This document shows positions 49,810 to 58,165 of a stretch of 64,000 bases of DNA, piece after piece. Source of the stretch: Pseudomonas nitroreducens. GTDB taxonomy: Bacteria > Pseudomonadota > Gammaproteobacteria > Pseudomonadales > Pseudomonadaceae. The notes under the pieces are model-generated. The model was not told the DNA's origin and searched no databases. It worked only from the letters and a program-made list of their open reading frames with translations. Location: the NCBI RefSeq assembly GCF_014204515.1, contig NZ_JACHLI010000001.1, positions 385,927 to 449,926 on the forward strand, in the 5' to 3' direction. Every line of letters starts with the position of its first letter. Position 1 is the stretch's first letter. Position numbers and translations under genes: made by a program.

Positions 49810-50409
49810 GTGAAATCGAAGATCGTCCTGATTGCTGCACTGGCAGCTGGTGTATCTGCGTGTTCCTTCTTCGATGATCGCCTGGAGACACAGACTGTAG
49901 ACGGCTGGAAGTTCCCTGGAACGCCGGCTACCGCTAAAGAGCAAGGTATCACCGACTGCCTGAAGAAGCAGGTCAGCTACGTCTGCAGAACCAATGGGCC
50001 CGCATCCTTCTTGGGGGTTCCTGCACTGCGGGCGCTGGTAACCATCACTGCCGAGGACAATTTCGCTTCGCGCATGCCTAACAAGCCAGCTCCTTCACTG
50101 GAAGGAATCCCTTACGACAAGCTGAGCTATCGCGGGATTTATTTCGTTTTTGCTGACACCAAGCTCCTCGAAAAGGCCTTCGAAATGCAAGGTTGGGTGA
50201 TGGGAGTTACGGGGGATAAGGACACACCAACCGCCTATGTGCACGAAGGCGTTCAGGCCGAAATCTACCTCCTGGATAAGACGATCAGTATCATGCCGGC
50301 TTCATCCGCTGAGGTTGATATGCAGCTGGAAGTGCACAAAAAGCGCATCAAGGACGGCGATTTGGCGCAAGCCAAGGACGAGTCATTTTCGGAGTATATG
50401 AAGCGATGA
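49810..50409 (+). CDS. Lipoprotein, exported paralogue L1
   Basis: 199 residues from GTG 49810. The N-terminus ends in G-V-S-A-C, a lipobox that predicts lipid attachment at the cysteine. The mature part begins S-F-F-D-D-R-L-E-T-Q-T-V-D-G-W-K-F-P-G-T. Family landmarks shared with L2-L4 are F/L-x-F-P-G, a T-D/N-C pair with a second cysteine, F-L/F-G-V-P-A, D-N-F-A, D-K-L-S-Y-R, and the end Y-M-K. Two conserved cysteines probably form a disulphide. GGAGG lies eight bases before the GTG. Unknown role; a periplasm-facing envelope protein. Confidence 0.8.
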   Translation: MKSKIVLIAALAAGVSACSFFDDRLETQTVDGWKFPGTPATAKEQGITDCLKKQVSYVCRTNGPASFLGVPALRALVTITAEDNFASRMPNKPAPSLEGIPYDKLSYRGIYFVFADTKLLEKAFEMQGWVMGVTGDKDTPTAYVHEGVQAEIYLLDKTISIMPASSAEVDMQLEVHKKRIKDGDLAQAKDESFSEYMKR

Positions 50410-50514
50410 TCCTCTGTGCGCCGGCACCCCGGCGCACGGTGTTTGCGCTCGACACCCTGCATAGGCATTCAGCACTAGGTTGTTCGACTGTTGTTACTCA
50501 TGGAGGTAGTTTCG

Positions 50515-51114
50515 TTGAAAATGAAGTTGGCTTTGCTCTGTGCTCTGGCGCTCGGTGTGTCCGCCTGCGGTATTTTCAGCGACCGTCTGGAAACCCAGAC
50601 TGTTGACGGCTGGAAGTTCCCTGGAACCGCAGCCATCGCAAAGGAGCAGCAGTTCACCGACTGCAAGGAAGGAAAGTTCAGTGCCACGTGCGTGAGATAC
50701 CAGAAGACCGCACTCTTTGGTGTGCCAGCCCTGATTGTGGGGGTCACAATAGATGGCCGCGACAATTTTGCCGCTCACCCTGGTAGAGAGGCAGCGCCTT
50801 TCTTGCGTGGCATTCCTTTCGACAAGCTGAGCTACCGTAGCATCAGCTTTGCTTTTGCTGACGCTAAGCCCGTCGAGAAAGCCCTAGAGGTAGAGGGATG
50901 GGTGATGGGCGAAACAGGCGAGGCAGGGATTCAGACCGTTTATGTCCACGAGGGCATTAAGGCGAAAATCTTGATGAAAGGTGCCAATCTAACCCTGGCT
51001 CCTGCGTCGTCTGCTGAGGTGAAAGAGCAACTCGCCATCCACCAAAAGCGGATCGATGATGGCCAACTGGCACAGGTGAAGGGCGAGTCCCTCGTCGATT
51101 ACATGAAGCGCTGA
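50515..51114 (+). CDS. Lipoprotein, exported paralogue L2
   Basis: 199 residues from TTG 50515 (ATG 50521 is the alternative); GGAGG lies eight bases upstream, exactly as in L1. Lipobox G-V-S-A-C. It is closest to L1: both share R-L-E-T-Q-T-V-D-G-W-K-F-P-G-T, W-V-M-G, V-H-E-G, P-A-S-S-A-E-V and the end Y-M-K-R. A short upstream block (TCATGGAGGTA) is conserved before L1 and L2, showing that the duplicated unit included the ribosome site. Confidence 0.8.
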   Translation: MKMKLALLCALALGVSACGIFSDRLETQTVDGWKFPGTAAIAKEQQFTDCKEGKFSATCVRYQKTALFGVPALIVGVTIDGRDNFAAHPGREAAPFLRGIPFDKLSYRSISFAFADAKPVEKALEVEGWVMGETGEAGIQTVYVHEGIKAKILMKGANLTLAPASSAEVKEQLAIHQKRIDDGQLAQVKGESLVDYMKR

Positions 51115-51172
51115 AGCTTCTCAGCCGCTGAACGACGCCCCTTAGAACTCGACCCGCCCAGGTAGGTGACGA

Positions 51173-51769
51173 ATGCTCAAGATGATCGTACAGGTGCTCT
51201 GCTTTGCTCTGCTGGGTTTGTCCTCGTTTGCTAGTGCCGGAGGGGAGCGTTTCTCAAGCCAAAGCGTTGGAGAACTGATGTTCCCTGGCGATACGTCGAC
51301 GGCAAAATTCCGGAACTTCACCGACTGCAAGGCTGAAGACCGGAGCTACGTCTGCTACAGAACCGTGCCGACATCGTTGTTCGGGGTTCCCGCAGTTAAG
51401 GCCTGGGTGACGTTCACAGGGGCTGATAATTTCGCCGAAGAGCTGCCGGCTATGGAGACACCGCCCGTAGATGGGCTCCCATTCGATAAGCTGAGCTACC
51501 GAGGTGTCTCGCTTACCGTTTCCAGCCCGGATCTGCTGCGGAAAGCGCTGAACATGAATGGCTGGACGGTGGGGGAGAAAGGCGAAACTTTGGTGTATTT
51601 CCGGGAGTCGTTTCGGGTGAAGATCTACGTGCATGGCAGCTCGGTGAACCTCATGCCTGCAACGGATAGCGAGGTTCAAGGGCAGTTTGCGATCTACGCA
51701 AAGCGCCTACACGAAGAAAGCATGGGGAGTTCGAAAGGGAAGAGCTTCACCGATTTCATGAAACCCTGA
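51173..51769 (+). CDS. Exported paralogue L3 with Sec signal peptide
   Basis: 198 residues. The signal peptide is of the type I form (L-G-L-S-S-F-A-S-A, then G-G-E), with no lipobox cysteine, so L3 should be released to the periplasm rather than lipidated. Family landmarks kept: L-M-F-P-G-D, T-D-C, Y-V-C-Y-R-T-V-P-T, L-F-G-V-P-A-V-K-A-W-V, D-N-F-A, F-D-K-L-S-Y-R-G, and the end F-M-K-P. ATG start. It lies 58 bases after L2. Confidence 0.8.
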   Translation: MLKMIVQVLCFALLGLSSFASAGGERFSSQSVGELMFPGDTSTAKFRNFTDCKAEDRSYVCYRTVPTSLFGVPAVKAWVTFTGADNFAEELPAMETPPVDGLPFDKLSYRGVSLTVSSPDLLRKALNMNGWTVGEKGETLVYFRESFRVKIYVHGSSVNLMPATDSEVQGQFAIYAKRLHEESMGSSKGKSFTDFMKP

Positions 51770-51841
51770 GCCTGTATACCCTGGCCGGGTGCGGTGTTGA
51801 AATCCTGACTAGACTTCGCTGGATGAGCCATAGAGGGAATC

Positions 51842-52435
51842 GTGGTGAAAAGGACTCTGAATGTCTTTGGCTTACTGCTTCTCAGCTTCTCGCTTGGTGT
51901 TCAGGCAGAAGGTCGGACTCGAACCTTCTACCTTGATGGGTTGGGGTTCCCCGGCGATCCTGCCGCAGCCAAAGCGCAGTTCTTTACGAACTGCACTGAG
52001 GGTGAGCGCCAATACACCTGCGAGCGGACGATACCGACGTTGTTCCTTGGCACTGATGCCACTAAGGCGTGGGTTAGCCTCAATGCCCAGGACAATTTCG
52101 CATTGGATCACCCGGTTGGCGATCCACCCCCTGTAGCCGGCGTCCCCGTCGACAAGCTCAGCTACCGTTCGATCCATTTCGAGTTTCCGGATCACGATCT
52201 GCTCGAAAAAAATCTCCGTAAGCAAGGATGGCTTAAGGGCGGCGCTACGGAGCCTGATCAGTTCTTTAAGGAAGGGGTGCCGGCCGTCATCCTTGTGAAC
52301 CGTATACAAGTGACCTTGTTTCCAGCGGCACCTGATTACGTCAATGAGCACCTGGCCCTCATTCGTGATCGTCTGCATGACGAATGGCTCAAGACCCGGA
52401 AGAGCGAATCTCTGCTCGACTACATGAAGCAATAG
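51842..52435 (+). CDS. Exported paralogue L4 with Sec signal peptide
   Basis: 197 residues, GTG start at 51842 or 51845 behind GAGGG. The signal peptide ends S-L-G-V-Q-A before E-G-R. It keeps L-G-F-P-G-D, T-N-C, Y-T-C-E-R-T-I-P-T, T-K-A-W-V, D-N-F-A, V-D-K-L-S-Y-R-S and the end Y-M-K-Q. Not lipidated. L3 and L4 share the P-G-D and T-x-P-T versions of two motifs, so they form one pair and L1/L2 the other. Unknown function in the periplasm. Confidence 0.8.
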   Translation: MVKRTLNVFGLLLLSFSLGVQAEGRTRTFYLDGLGFPGDPAAAKAQFFTNCTEGERQYTCERTIPTLFLGTDATKAWVSLNAQDNFALDHPVGDPPPVAGVPVDKLSYRSIHFEFPDHDLLEKNLRKQGWLKGGATEPDQFFKEGVPAVILVNRIQVTLFPAAPDYVNEHLALIRDRLHDEWLKTRKSESLLDYMKQ

Positions 52436-52549
52436 CCGACCAGGTTCAGTTGCACTACTGGTGCATGCCAAGCTCCTTGATCCGGTAAAGGCAGTTGAGG
52501 ATCGTATCTGGTCGTTCGAGCGGACGGGGCCTGCCTAAGGGCTCCGTTG

Positions 52550-52578
52550 TTGACTTGCGGTCAAGAATTGCCTACCTT
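52550..52578 (+). promoter_or_regulatory. Candidate promoter with overlapping palindrome, before 52719
   Basis: TTGACT (52550-52555), 17-base spacer, TACCTT (52573-52578). The -35 box is part of TTGACTTGCGGTCAA (52550-52564), an inverted repeat TTGAC/GTCAA. The 283-base gap 52436-52718 also holds distant arms TTCGCG (52578-52583) and CGCGAA (52614-52619), which could fold the 5' leader. Confidence 0.5.
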
Positions 52579-52718
52579 TCGCGCCAGGTCTCCCCTGGAT
52601 CTGGCGGTCGGCACGCGAAGCGCAAGCACAGGTAGCGCAACACCCCTCTTACGCACGTATCCAGTTCCCTGATCACGTGCGGGCAGCCGACACCGCAATG
52701 TGATCGCGGAGTCTGGAT

Positions 52719-54230
52719 ATGGCATTCCCCATCTCGAAAATCGACCTTGAAGGTCGTGGTTTCTCTCGTCTTGCGCGCTTCGTCCACAAGAACTGGCCCG
52801 GACAGGAGCCAATCAACCTGTCGTTCGCCCAGGAGCTGCTGTCACGCTCGCTTGGGTACAAGGACTTTCACGATCTGCAGCAGCATGCAGGCAGGATTCG
52901 TTACCCCATGGGGCCGGCTGATGCGTCGGTGATTGCTCCCCAGGCAGCTACAGAGCTGAAGGGCGTTGCCGGCCTGGATCGGAGCTCTATAAAGAGCTTC
53001 GTGGAGTCCTGGCCGGTCAACCTCCTGTCGTTCCACTCTGGGTTTGTTCGCAGCTGGGATATCGAAGGCTATCCAGAGCCAGTGATCGAGGCGCTGCGCG
53101 AAGCATACGAATATTGCTGGCAGTTCCCAGCGGGTGCGTCAGCTCGCCTCCCGAACAGAGTGAGCTTCTATAACACTATCTGCCTTCACCTTGGTTTCAA
53201 GGCGGGGCGCTCACTCTCGGATGTCCAAACGAAGTCGATCCTCGAAGTTCTCCAGGAATATCCTCCTGAGGAGCTTGCGTGGTTTTTCGACGAGTTCCAG
53301 AAAGTGAACACCAGGCTGCTGGAGGTTGCTGCAGAGTTCGTAAAACAAGGCCACTTCTTGCCGAAGGATGCGTTCGATCACCCTGACCTGGTGGACGGAC
53401 TTGAGTCGCTTGGTGAGTTCCTTTCGGGAGCCTCCCTGGCCACTCTTGCCTCGCAGTTCCTCGAGTACGCGATCAAAGAGAAGCTTTCGCAGAAGGTCTT
53501 CGATCTTTATGTCTGGGGCCGGAATGACCAGGGCTTCTACAAGAAGGTCATCATCGGGCCAAAACCACCGAAGTACCGCTTCCGCCAAGTGCTCCAGGTG
53601 CCGCAGGGGGTACTTACCATCGTTGTGATGGACTCCAAAGAGGAGTCTTCAACGGTTTCCTACTGTACCTGGACAGCTCGCCTTCTTTGCCCGAAAGGTA
53701 CGTGCTTGGCTACTGCGGCTGGTGGCTTGTATGAAGCTCTTGCTGAAAGGACTGGCCCTGGAGCACTTCAGTACGTGGCACAGCTACAGGGGAATCATGA
53801 GTTTGCACTCATCTCGGACTATCTGGGGCGTATTCGCGAGCCTGACGTGCCCTTGGATGAAACGGTCGATGCCCTCCTGCTTGAGAGCTCTTTCATCACT
53901 GTTCATCGCTGGGAGCGTTCGAAGGCTGCCGTAGCCGGTACTGGCCTGACCCTGCTGGCAAAAGCTCTGGAGTACATTTCCGGTCAGATCACTCAGCCAC
54001 TGCATGTCCTCGCAAACATCCGCCCGTTCCAGTACGTGGATGTGCACTCGGAGGCGATTCCAGAGGCCATCCGGGTGCTACGAGCAGAGGACGAATCTAG
54101 GATCAACGCCTACCTTGATCTTCGATTGCCAGGCCTTTCTGTCGTCAAGAACGGGGTCGTGAAGAACGTTACGCGCCTCAGCCTGGATCCGATCTCCAGC
54201 CTCGGTGACACACTCAGCGCGATGGTTTGA
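52719..54230 (+). CDS. Unknown 503-aa protein with N-terminal AQ-x-L-x-x-x-L-G-Y motif
   Basis: 503 residues, soluble. Residues about 35-54 (L-S-F-A-Q-E-L-L-S-R-S-L-G-Y-K-D-F-H-D-L-Q) match the short N-terminal helix motif A-Q-x-L-A-x-x-L-G-Y-x-x-W-H-D-L found on many proteobacterial accessory proteins, including glyoxalase-related and toxin-antitoxin-linked ones. The remaining 450 residues are not recognised and show no signal peptide, membrane helix or clear catalytic motif. It has a promoter-like region 140-170 bases upstream and is coupled (TGATG) to a 99-aa gene. Confidence 0.7.
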   Translation: MAFPISKIDLEGRGFSRLARFVHKNWPGQEPINLSFAQELLSRSLGYKDFHDLQQHAGRIRYPMGPADASVIAPQAATELKGVAGLDRSSIKSFVESWPVNLLSFHSGFVRSWDIEGYPEPVIEALREAYEYCWQFPAGASARLPNRVSFYNTICLHLGFKAGRSLSDVQTKSILEVLQEYPPEELAWFFDEFQKVNTRLLEVAAEFVKQGHFLPKDAFDHPDLVDGLESLGEFLSGASLATLASQFLEYAIKEKLSQKVFDLYVWGRNDQGFYKKVIIGPKPPKYRFRQVLQVPQGVLTIVVMDSKEESSTVSYCTWTARLLCPKGTCLATAAGGLYEALAERTGPGALQYVAQLQGNHEFALISDYLGRIREPDVPLDETVDALLLESSFITVHRWERSKAAVAGTGLTLLAKALEYISGQITQPLHVLANIRPFQYVDVHSEAIPEAIRVLRAEDESRINAYLDLRLPGLSVVKNGVVKNVTRLSLDPISSLGDTLSAMV

Positions 54231-54529
54231 TGAGTGCCTGGGCGGCTGAGTCGCTGCCCAGCTCCATTGCAAAGCGGCTAGTGTCAGGCTTGCTCGATCA
54301 CATTGGTATGCTGGGGCAGCAAGGTTACCGGGCTGGATGGCCCGGACGATCTCCCGCTGATCTCGCAGTCGCGCCTTGGGCAGCCAACCACGAGCTCACC
54401 CAAGTGATCGACCTCATTTGCCCCGGCCGGCGCCAGGCCTATCTGCGGCATGTCGATCCCATGGATAGGGCAGCATCCTTGTTGCAGTCGGCGGAGTCTG
54501 TCTTGCCTGCTTTGCTTTGCCATCTTTGA
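54230..54529 (+). CDS. Small unknown protein coupled to the 503-aa gene
   Basis: 99 residues starting at ATG 54230, whose A is the last base of the preceding stop (TGATG), a strong sign of coupling. Helical, soluble, with no recognised motif. It converges on the minus-strand gene at 54534 with four bases between stops. Perhaps an antitoxin or chaperone-like partner of the 503-aa protein, by arrangement only. Confidence 0.55.
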   Translation: MSAWAAESLPSSIAKRLVSGLLDHIGMLGQQGYRAGWPGRSPADLAVAPWAANHELTQVIDLICPGRRQAYLRHVDPMDRAASLLQSAESVLPALLCHL

Positions 54530-54533
54530 TGTC

Positions 54534-54884
54534 TCAGTGCTGTGCTGGGAGGTGTTTTGCCACCAGGGGCATCAGCAGCCTAACCGAGACGACCATGTGA
54601 GCTCTAGTCGGTGCGTTGACCACGCGTTCCAGCATGTGCAACCAGGAGTTGATCAGCAACTGGTCGGCTGCGGACTCGGCTCTGAGTTCTTCCTCGAACT
54701 CTTCCCGCATCTTGGCGTATCGCTGGACGATCAGGGTCTGTTCGCAGTGTTTGGCGATTTCCCTGATCTGAGAGGCCTTGGAAACCAGCTCGGCCTCCAT
54801 CCCGTCGTCCGATACCTCCTGTAGGGATTCCATCAGCTCAGCAAACATTTCGTCGATGTCGACGGGTTTCTGCGTTTCGGTCAT
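54534..54884 (-). CDS. Small coiled-coil protein downstream of dinG
   Basis: 116 residues, acidic N-terminus and a long heptad-like helix (I-V-Q-R-Y-A-K-M-R-E-E-F-E-E-E-L-R-A-E) typical of a coiled coil. The ATG follows AAGGAG. It is the last of three small genes that follow dinG on the same strand with short gaps, so it is probably co-transcribed with the CRISPR helicase. Not a recognised Cas protein. Confidence 0.65.
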   Translation of the reverse strand: MTETQKPVDIDEMFAELMESLQEVSDDGMEAELVSKASQIREIAKHCEQTLIVQRYAKMREEFEEELRAESAADQLLINSWLHMLERVVNAPTRAHMVVSVRLLMPLVAKHLPAQH

Positions 54885-54921
54885 GGGTACTGCTCCTTGC
54901 GTATGGCGGGCGGCGCCCGGC

Positions 54922-55362
54922 CTAGGACTCTAGTTTCTCGGGAACGATGGTGGCGGCAATGACCACGCCCTTGCCGTGTTTGCCATCTACGGTCTGATCG
55001 TCACGGTTGGCCAGCAACCAAGTGGCCAGGCGAATGAGGGCTTCACTGGCAGTAGGTGCAAAGGCACCGACTTCGAAGGAGATTCGCTCGTGCTTGTCTT
55101 CTTCCCACCTGAACCGAGCTTTGACCAGGCGCTGGCCGGCGACCTTAGCAATTGCGGTGCCGTAGGCCTTCGCCCGGCCCACCTCGGCCAGAACCTCGTT
55201 GTCGTTGTCCTCGATCTGGTAGAGCCTGCTGTACGAAAGTCGCGCACATCCCCACACCTGGCTCAGGAGTAGTGGCCCCTGTACGCGGTGCCAGTCGGTT
55301 TCGAGCCGGTCAGACTGTTCCTCGATTACGCGGTAGGCGTCCTCGATGCTCATGCGTTCCAT
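54922..55362 (-). CDS. Unknown protein downstream of dinG
   Basis: 146 residues. I start it at ATG 55362 (AAGGAG upstream); the open frame continues upstream but only over the end of the preceding gene. Central sequence R-F-R-W-E-E-D-K-H-E-R-I-S-F-E-V, then A-L-I-R-L-A-T-W-L-L-A. No known motif. It lies 37 bases upstream of the 54534 gene and 19 bases after the 55382 gene. It could be an accessory protein of the type IV system or a plasmid passenger. Confidence 0.6.
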   Translation of the reverse strand: MERMSIEDAYRVIEEQSDRLETDWHRVQGPLLLSQVWGCARLSYSRLYQIEDNDNEVLAEVGRAKAYGTAIAKVAGQRLVKARFRWEEDKHERISFEVGAFAPTASEALIRLATWLLANRDDQTVDGKHGKGVVIAATIVPEKLES

Positions 55363-55381
55363 GCGCTGGCGCTCCTTGTTG

Positions 55382-55927
55382 TCAGGCTTGTACGGCCGGG
55401 GTGGTGAGGATCTTTCCGTAGGCGTGCAGATAGGCTGTCGGGTCACCCATGTAGAGACGCTGCAGTCCGCTGACGAACTCCACGATGTCCTCGTGAGTCT
55501 TCAGGATTCGCTTGGGCAGGTGGAAGGTGTATTCGCCGGCATAGTCGAACTGGATCTTCTCGCCGGTCGCATAGAACTTCAGCAGGGCCCTGATGATCGT
55601 CCTGGTCTTGTCGGCGCTGCAGGGCCAGTCCTCCATGGTCTTGATCAGCTTGCTGATGTGCATGTCCACGAAGTTGTAGTGCAGAGCCAGGAACTGGGCA
55701 TCGCGGCTGTTAGGGAACTGCCTGGCGATGACTCCTTCCAGCAGCCCTTCTAGTCGGTGGGCAAAGGTGTAGTGGAACATTGGTAGATTGAAGTTGGCGA
55801 GCGCCTCACTCGCCTTGCGCACTTCTTCGCTATCGCCCAGGGACTGGACTAGCTCCTCGTTCTCGCGGGCGCTCTCGGCGAGGACGCTCGTGAAGATAGA
55901 CTTGAGGCCTTCGGTGATTTCAGTCAT
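55382..55927 (-). CDS. Unknown 181-aa protein downstream of dinG
   Basis: 181 residues, helical, with two aromatic-rich stretches (F-H-Y-T-F-A-H-R-L and L-H-Y-N-F-V-D-M-H). The ATG follows AAAGGAT 48 bases after the dinG stop. No recognised motif. Position suggests co-expression with the helicase; whether it takes part in interference cannot be told from sequence. Confidence 0.65.
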   Translation of the reverse strand: MTEITEGLKSIFTSVLAESARENEELVQSLGDSEEVRKASEALANFNLPMFHYTFAHRLEGLLEGVIARQFPNSRDAQFLALHYNFVDMHISKLIKTMEDWPCSADKTRTIIRALLKFYATGEKIQFDYAGEYTFHLPKRILKTHEDIVEFVSGLQRLYMGDPTAYLHAYGKILTTPAVQA

Positions 55928-55975
55928 TGCGGCATCCTTTGCTGGGGCAGGGCGGCCTTGCGGCCGCCGGCAGGG

Positions 55976-58090
55976 TCAGTGGTACTGGTTGTAGCGACTC
56001 AGCAGCTCGCGCATGCCCTTGGTCTGGGGCGACAGATCGTCGATACGCTTATCGAGCACCCACAGGCGACGGTTCTGTACACCTTCACGGCGCACGAGAC
56101 GGCCCAGGCCCTGCTGTAGGCGCCAGGTTGCTTCCTGATGGCCAACCACTGGCCCGGCGATCTGGCTGCGGCGTGCATGGGAGAGGGTGCGCACGGTGCC
56201 GTAGGGAAGGCGAGGAACTACCAGGTCGGTCAGGGTGAAGTCTTCGCCTACGGGTACAGCGCTGTTGCTCAAGTTGAAGCCCGTCCATGCCGCCCCGGTA
56301 CCGAGCCATACCGGCCGGTTGGTGGCGTTCTTGAAGACGTGGGCGCAGGCGTTGGCAGGGAAGGCCGGCGATTGAACGATCAGACGGTCACCCAGCACGT
56401 CACGCAGGCGCTCCGTGAGGGCCTCGATGCTCGCGTAGGCCGTCAGCAGTACCTGAGTGCCCCCAACTGCGCTTTCAGCGATGCTGAGCAACTGAGAGGC
56501 TACTTCGTCGTGCCACTCATCCGACTCGGTGTTCGGGTAGTTGGCCAGGCGATGCTTCATCAGCTCAACCGGCTTGTAAATCCATGAAGGGGTAACCGGG
56601 GTCGGCACCATGAGGCGCTCGCTGGGGATCGCTAGTTTCCATCCGGTGAGGTTTGCCTTCAAAGAGCCAGTGAGGGTGGCTGATACCAGTACTGCGCTGC
56701 TGCAGGACTCCCAGAGCGCCTTCAGTGGCTTCTCCAGGTTCGCCTTGCCGGCGGAGAGCACCGCGTACTTCTTCACTGGTGTCAGCTCGACACGCACAGT
56801 GGACTGTCGGGATAGCACCGACTTGATCACGCCCTTGGCATGGCGCAGCGTCTTGGCCATGGCCAAATCGCTCTTCTTGGGCTTGAGCGCATTCAGGGCG
56901 ACCAGAGCAGAGGAGGCGGCGTCCTCGAGGCCGCCGAAGCGGTCGAGATCCCCCATGAGGGAGCGGGCGCCGTACTCGTCAGCCAGGGCCGTAGCAGTTA
57001 TCAGGGCGCCGAGTTCCTCGATAGCTGCCTTGGCCACGCTCTTCTTCGGTACAGACGAGGCGCCCAGGGCATGCCCCATGGCGTGCAAGTGCAACGTCTC
57101 GGTGTTCACGGCGGCGAAGGCGTCTTCCAGCTGGTGGGCTTCGTCCACGAGCAGAACGTCGGTCTTGTAGGGCAGGATGCCATCGCAGTTCATCGCCATG
57201 AGCCGGTAGTGCGCGGCCATGAAGTGGTGCGAACACATGAGGATGGACGCGGTGTGCGTCTTCTCGCGCAGCTTCTGGTAGATGTCCTCTGCCGGGCAAA
57301 CGGTGCCTTCGGCTGGCTCCGAGAGCATTACCTGGCTGGTCGGAATCTCGTCATCCAGCGCCAGCGCATCGTCCAGCAGCCATTTCAGCTCGATACCGAT
57401 CAGGTTGCCCAGATTTCGGGTGGCGTCAGTGACGGGCGTACCTCCGGCCGCGATCCATTCCAGGATGGCCTGGGAGCCGGTGGTATTGGCCCAAAGCGCC
57501 AGCTCGTCCGGGTCGACGAAGTTCGGTCGCCCCAGCAGTACGCCGATATCCAGGATTGCTGCGTCCTCAAAGCGGGCCAGTTCCTGGGTCAGCTGCCAGA
57601 TGACAGGCAGGGGAGCGCTGATCAGGGCGCGCTTGCCGTCCAGAGCCGCGTCGAGCGCCAGGCACGCGATCAAGCTGCCCTTGCCGGTACCGGTGGCAGC
57701 CTCGGCGAAGAAGATTTTGCCCTGGGGCATGTTGGCGCGGATGGCTTCGACCATCGGATGCAGGATCGGGCGCACCAGCGAGATTCGCACATCCTTTTCG
57801 ACGATATTGTTGGGTGCGGGAGCAGCCGGCTCTCCAGAGACTTCGTTTTTGAGCACAGCTTCGATGAGGCCAGCGCTGACGGTGGCGACCGACACCTTAC
57901 TGCGCTCGGCCTTGGCCTTGATCGCAATGCTCAGGTGCGGCGGTGCGTTCAGCGTAAAGCCGACCACCTTGTGCTCGGGCACGATCAGGGGTTCGAGATC
58001 ATCCTCAATCGCCTGCAGGAGTAGGTCTCTGGCCCACTGGGAACGGCCTTCGCCAGGAGGGGTAAGTGCCCCGATACGCAAATATTCCAT
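55976..58090 (-). CDS. dinG: CasDinG helicase of type IV-A CRISPR (Csf4)
   Basis: 704 residues, a superfamily 2 helicase of the DinG/XPD type. Walker A A-A-T-G-T-G-K-G near residues 131-138; D-E-A-H near 320; a C-terminal motif VI region G-L-G-R-L-V-R-R. In type IV-A systems this 5'-3' helicase is needed for interference and has an N-terminal domain, a vestigial iron-sulphur region and an arch. The N-terminal 90 residues here include L-N-A-P-P-H-L-S-I-A-I-K-A-K-A-E-R-S, which reads like a ribbon-helix-helix segment. I chose ATG 58090 (AAGG upstream) over TTG 58108. It diverges from csf5 and leads a four-gene minus-strand operon. Confidence 0.9.
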   Translation of the reverse strand: MEYLRIGALTPPGEGRSQWARDLLLQAIEDDLEPLIVPEHKVVGFTLNAPPHLSIAIKAKAERSKVSVATVSAGLIEAVLKNEVSGEPAAPAPNNIVEKDVRISLVRPILHPMVEAIRANMPQGKIFFAEAATGTGKGSLIACLALDAALDGKRALISAPLPVIWQLTQELARFEDAAILDIGVLLGRPNFVDPDELALWANTTGSQAILEWIAAGGTPVTDATRNLGNLIGIELKWLLDDALALDDEIPTSQVMLSEPAEGTVCPAEDIYQKLREKTHTASILMCSHHFMAAHYRLMAMNCDGILPYKTDVLLVDEAHQLEDAFAAVNTETLHLHAMGHALGASSVPKKSVAKAAIEELGALITATALADEYGARSLMGDLDRFGGLEDAASSALVALNALKPKKSDLAMAKTLRHAKGVIKSVLSRQSTVRVELTPVKKYAVLSAGKANLEKPLKALWESCSSAVLVSATLTGSLKANLTGWKLAIPSERLMVPTPVTPSWIYKPVELMKHRLANYPNTESDEWHDEVASQLLSIAESAVGGTQVLLTAYASIEALTERLRDVLGDRLIVQSPAFPANACAHVFKNATNRPVWLGTGAAWTGFNLSNSAVPVGEDFTLTDLVVPRLPYGTVRTLSHARRSQIAGPVVGHQEATWRLQQGLGRLVRREGVQNRRLWVLDKRIDDLSPQTKGMRELLSRYNQYH

Positions 58091-58104
58091 AAAAATGCCT
58101 TGCT

Positions 58105-58120
58105 GCAATTTGTCGGTAAT
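58105..58120. promoter_or_regulatory. GCAATTT-type element between dinG and csf5
   Basis: GCAATTTGTCGGTAAT lies in the 75-base divergent region between dinG and csf5 and resembles the elements at 18082, 23889 and 38292. It could coordinate both halves of the CRISPR locus. A TTTAAAA stretch just to the right may supply a -10 box for csf5. Confidence 0.4.
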
Positions 58121-58165
58121 TGTACTTTAAAACGCATCACGAAGAACAACGGGTTTGTTAAGGAA

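Noticed and set aside
56840..58024. Long plus-strand open frame (about 390 codons) opposite dinG
   Set aside because: It lies entirely antisense to a helicase with intact motifs, has no ribosome site, and its composition (Gly, His, Gln, Arg rich) is that of an antisense shadow in GC-rich DNA.
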